From positions 1-64,000 of the forward strand of contig NZ_JAMSKT010000003.1 in NCBI RefSeq assembly GCF_023806125.1: DNA of 64,000 bases, given 5' to 3'. The translations under genes were made by a program, and so were the position numbers. The stretch comes from Clostridium caldaquaticum (lineage in GTDB: Bacteria; Bacillota; Clostridia; Clostridiales; Clostridiaceae). Positions 61,772 through 64,000 of the stretch are shown in pieces (position 1 is the first letter of the stretch; each line of letters begins with the position of its first letter). The notes beneath the pieces are model-generated. The model made no database searches. It saw only the letters and a list, made by a program, of their open reading frames with translations, and was not told the origin of the DNA.

Positions 61772-63514
61772 TTAACGATATATATAGTCGCCATCTTGAT
61801 AACGTGGTGGTATAACAGGTATTTGCAAGTAAGAATCGTATTTACCACCAGTGTAAATTAAATGTCTTCCCTTATTATCAGTATCCCATACTAATGGCTC
61901 AAACCAGTTTTCACGAATATATCTGCCTGCAATTTGAACACGAATCTTCTGACCTTTGTGCCAAATCCAGCTTGTTGGATTAATTTCAATATCAACAGGT
62001 ACTATTTGACCTGGCTCTAATTTTTCATCAACAGTATGAGCTTGTACAGGATTGTAGTGAGTACTAAGTTTCTCATCAAGTTTTCTACGAGAAACTCGCA
62101 TCTTACCCCATACACCAGGATGAGGTTCTCCAAATACTGTAATTGGAAGCCATTCTCCTTTTGTACTTAGTTTCTGCACGTTAATGAACAAGTCCATATC
62201 GTTATAGCTTTCTGCTGCAACCCAAAGACGTAATTTCATGTAACCAGTTAACTCTGTCTCTTCTTCAAAAGTATAGTCAAAAGTAACCTCTCCATCTGCA
62301 CTTTCATAAGCTGCCATAGCTTCCTCAGCAACCGGCTGTGCTTTCATTGACATATCTGTAGCATCCAGATACAACTTTTCATACTTTGTACGTTTTAAAG
62401 GGAAGTTTTCTTCTGGTCTGTTTATCTGATAACAGTAATTAAAAGCGTCCTGTACTTCTATACGTACTCTTGGAGTAAGCTCCCAGCCGTTTCTTTCAAG
62501 TTTAAGATAACGTGCAAAGAAACGTTCAAGTTCTTCCAAATTCTTATTATTATATGCATCCGGCCATTCAAAATCACGATGTGCACGAAGCCACTTCTTG
62601 CTGGACTTTATCTTACGGAAAGCATTAATAGAACCTCTTAAATGAAAGTGATTCCAGCAGGCAGTAACATAAACAGGAATTTTTATATTTTCCCAGATTG
62701 GATCTTTATCTTTCCAATAAGCACAATTAATAAACGGATATTTTTTTGCATTTTCTGCAGTATTGTCTATATAATTATATCCAACTGCATCACCCATTAC
62801 TAAACCTACAAATGTTGTTGCAGGAATTCCTCCCTCATATAAGGATTCACGATACAAGTCGCTTGTACCTTCCCATGGAGCAATACAAGCAAGGTGAGGC
62901 GGACATTGGGAAGCAATACGCCATTGAGTCATTGCTACAGCACTGTTTCCGGACAAAGCACATCTTCCATTACACCAAGGCTGCTGAGCTGCCCATTCTA
63001 TAAAGTCATATCCATCACGTCCATCCTGTGAACCAAACTGTATATAGTCACCTTCAGAATGACCAATACCACGTGGATCTACATTTGCTACTGCATAACC
63101 TCTGCGGCACCAATATCCAGGGTCAGGACTTTCAAACTTGGACATATTTGATATAGTTTGAGGTGGTACACCCATAACCTGCCACTCACTTTGTCCTTCA
63201 AACGGACGTTTCCCATAAAAACTCCAGCTTATTATAAGCGGAACCTTTACATCACCAACAGGTTTGTATATGTCAACATAAATAGTAACACCATCTCTCA
63301 TTTTTACCGGCACATCCTGCATGCATTCAATACCATCTTCAGCAATATATGTGCGAATATTAAGCGGAGAAAGGTATTTATAACGGGAACGGGTTTCAGG
63401 ATCCATAGCGTCCAATTCCTCACGGGATGCAGGGCGAACCATCTCAGTCATTATAATATCAACTTGCTCGCCGCACATTTCAACAGTTTTAATAATTTTT
63501 TTTACTTCAGACAT
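61772..63514 (-). CDS. CocE/NonD family alpha/beta hydrolase
   Basis: 580 residues. Domain order is the X-Pro dipeptidyl-peptidase S15-type hydrolase (about 50-340) with the nucleophile Ser in LSGNSAVAMTQW near 188 (usual form G-x-S-x-x-x-x-QW), preceded by VDPRGIGHSEGDYIQFG. A C-terminal jelly roll (about 380-575; RVSRRKLDEKLS, VDIEINPTSWIWHKG) ends RYQDGDYIY. Members cleave esters, amides or acyl bonds. No signal peptide, so the substrate is intracellular. First gene of the acyl operon; ATG at 63514 with GAGGAGG upstream. Confidence 0.88.
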   Translation of the reverse strand: MSEVKKIIKTVEMCGEQVDIIMTEMVRPASREELDAMDPETRSRYKYLSPLNIRTYIAEDGIECMQDVPVKMRDGVTIYVDIYKPVGDVKVPLIISWSFYGKRPFEGQSEWQVMGVPPQTISNMSKFESPDPGYWCRRGYAVANVDPRGIGHSEGDYIQFGSQDGRDGYDFIEWAAQQPWCNGRCALSGNSAVAMTQWRIASQCPPHLACIAPWEGTSDLYRESLYEGGIPATTFVGLVMGDAVGYNYIDNTAENAKKYPFINCAYWKDKDPIWENIKIPVYVTACWNHFHLRGSINAFRKIKSSKKWLRAHRDFEWPDAYNNKNLEELERFFARYLKLERNGWELTPRVRIEVQDAFNYCYQINRPEENFPLKRTKYEKLYLDATDMSMKAQPVAEEAMAAYESADGEVTFDYTFEEETELTGYMKLRLWVAAESYNDMDLFINVQKLSTKGEWLPITVFGEPHPGVWGKMRVSRRKLDEKLSTHYNPVQAHTVDEKLEPGQIVPVDIEINPTSWIWHKGQKIRVQIAGRYIRENWFEPLVWDTDNKGRHLIYTGGKYDSYLQIPVIPPRYQDGDYIYR

Positions 63515-63540
63515 ATTTTTCCTCCTCTTTATCAAACACA

Positions 63541-63581
63541 GGGCAGCCATAAAACACTTGGTGCTGCACACCAGTCTGCCC
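63541..63581 (-). promoter_or_regulatory. Structured leader of the acyl operon
   Basis: On the minus strand GGGCAG and CTGCCC form an outer stem, and TGGTG and CACCA an inner stem with loop TGCAG. It ends about 15 bases before the ribosome site. Possible control element. Confidence 0.4.
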
Positions 63582-63679
63582 GCAGCAAACTTGAAACATT
63601 AAAAGAAATAAGCTATAATAAATTAATAATTGCTGCTTTTCTTTAAATTCAGTTTATAATAAAATGGTTTACATATATA

Positions 63680-63731
63680 GAACACTTTCTATTCAAAGTG
63701 TTCAATTTAGACATAAAGCGCAAAAGTGTTC
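63680..63731. promoter_or_regulatory. TetR operator candidates between divergent genes
   Basis: GAACACTTT and AAAGTGTTC form a 9-bp inverted repeat with a 6-base spacer (63680-63703). A third AAAGTGTTC lies at 63723-63731, with the following AATTT also repeated. Sites lie between the divergent hydrolase operon and tetR-type gene, fitting repression of both. Nothing else was recognised in 63582-63776. Confidence 0.65.
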
Positions 63732-63776
63732 AATTTTTATAGCTGCTTTGCACTATCAGAAAGGAGGCTTTTCATT

Positions 63777-64000
63777 ATGGGCGAATCACGAAATACTGTA
63801 AGCAAAACAAAGAAAAGTGCCCAGACGCAAGCACGTATTATATCTTCTTATTTGTCTTTAATGCAGGAAAAACATTTTGAAAAGATAACTGTAAAAGAAG
63901 TAGTTGATAAAGCAAACATTACCCGTGGTACTTTTTATTTATATTTCAATGATATCTATGAAATGCAGCAATATATCGAAGATGAACTGCTGGCTCATTT
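63777..64000 (+). CDS. TetR/AcrR family regulator (partial, runs off the window)
   Basis: The first 74 codons are visible. The N-terminal helix-turn-helix reads ITVKEVVDKANITRGTFYLYF, a typical TetR motif, preceded by ARIISSYLSLMQEKHFEK. AAGGAGG lies nine bases before the ATG. It is divergent from the acyl operon and likely represses it by binding the GAACACTTT sites. The ligand-binding domain is outside the window, so the signal is unknown. Confidence 0.88.
   Translation, partial: MGESRNTVSKTKKSAQTQARIISSYLSLMQEKHFEKITVKEVVDKANITRGTFYLYFNDIYEMQQYIEDELLAH

Noticed and set aside
63158-63646. 162-residue open frame on the plus strand opposite the hydrolase gene
   Set aside because: It is antisense to the CocE-type gene, lacks a ribosome site and has no recognisable domain.

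Overview
The window is low-GC, densely packed DNA from a Firmicute, most likely a saccharolytic Clostridium. The evidence is AT-rich intergenic DNA, strong AGGAGG-type ribosome sites, TTG and GTG starts, Rex, desulfoferrodoxin, an NfnAB-type flavoprotein, Pta/Buk-type enzymes, YesM/YesN-type two-component systems and a lysine riboswitch. Species cannot be read from the sequence. No rRNA, tRNA, CRISPR array or intact transposon was seen.

Region 1 (1-15.5 kb) is housekeeping: the end of an nfn locus, rex, an ABC-F ATPase, DUF554 and DUF368 membrane proteins, YajQ, a small zinc-ribbon protein, an ECF S component, prfC, a HAD phosphatase, an iron-type alcohol dehydrogenase, an orphan radical SAM enzyme, trpS and superoxide reductase. 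Region 2 (15.6-30 kb) has a 2880-residue cyclic beta-1,2-glucan synthase-like protein, the lysC-lysA operon behind an L-box riboswitch, an M18 aminopeptidase and a CDF metal exporter.

Region 3 (30-42 kb) is an alpha-galactoside module: a GH36 alpha-galactosidase, a YesM/YesN pair, a lipoprotein cotranscribed with that pair, and a binding protein with two permeases. A shared 40-bp box lies upstream of both the galactosidase and the transporter. A 27-codon remnant of a GH4 enzyme sits just after the GH36 gene. Region 4 (42-58 kb) is a second glycan module read right to left: sensor kinase, regulator, binding protein, two permeases, then four hydrolases (GH106-like, GH3, GH43, GH35/DUF5597).

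Region 5 (58-64 kb) is a compact operon that I cannot match to a described pathway: CocE/NonD-type hydrolase, stand-alone acyl carrier protein with an atypical KSG site, holo-ACP synthase, Pta/Ptb-type phosphotransacylase, butyrate-kinase-type kinase and a membrane protein. A TetR regulator is divergent, with GAACACTTT operators between.

The most unusual sequence-level signal is a repeated hairpin plus Shine-Dalgarno cassette. It occurs as two-hairpin arrays in front of the M18 aminopeptidase and the acyl carrier protein, and as a diverged single copy in front of a sugar-binding lipoprotein. The hairpin arms change in a compensatory way between copies, the spacing to the start codon is the same in both arrays, and the cassette is open in frame with the gene. 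Other candidate regulatory structures are a hairpin that covers the zinc-ribbon ribosome site, an ATG-TAA start-stop element ahead of prfC, and a nested hairpin over the alcohol dehydrogenase ribosome site.
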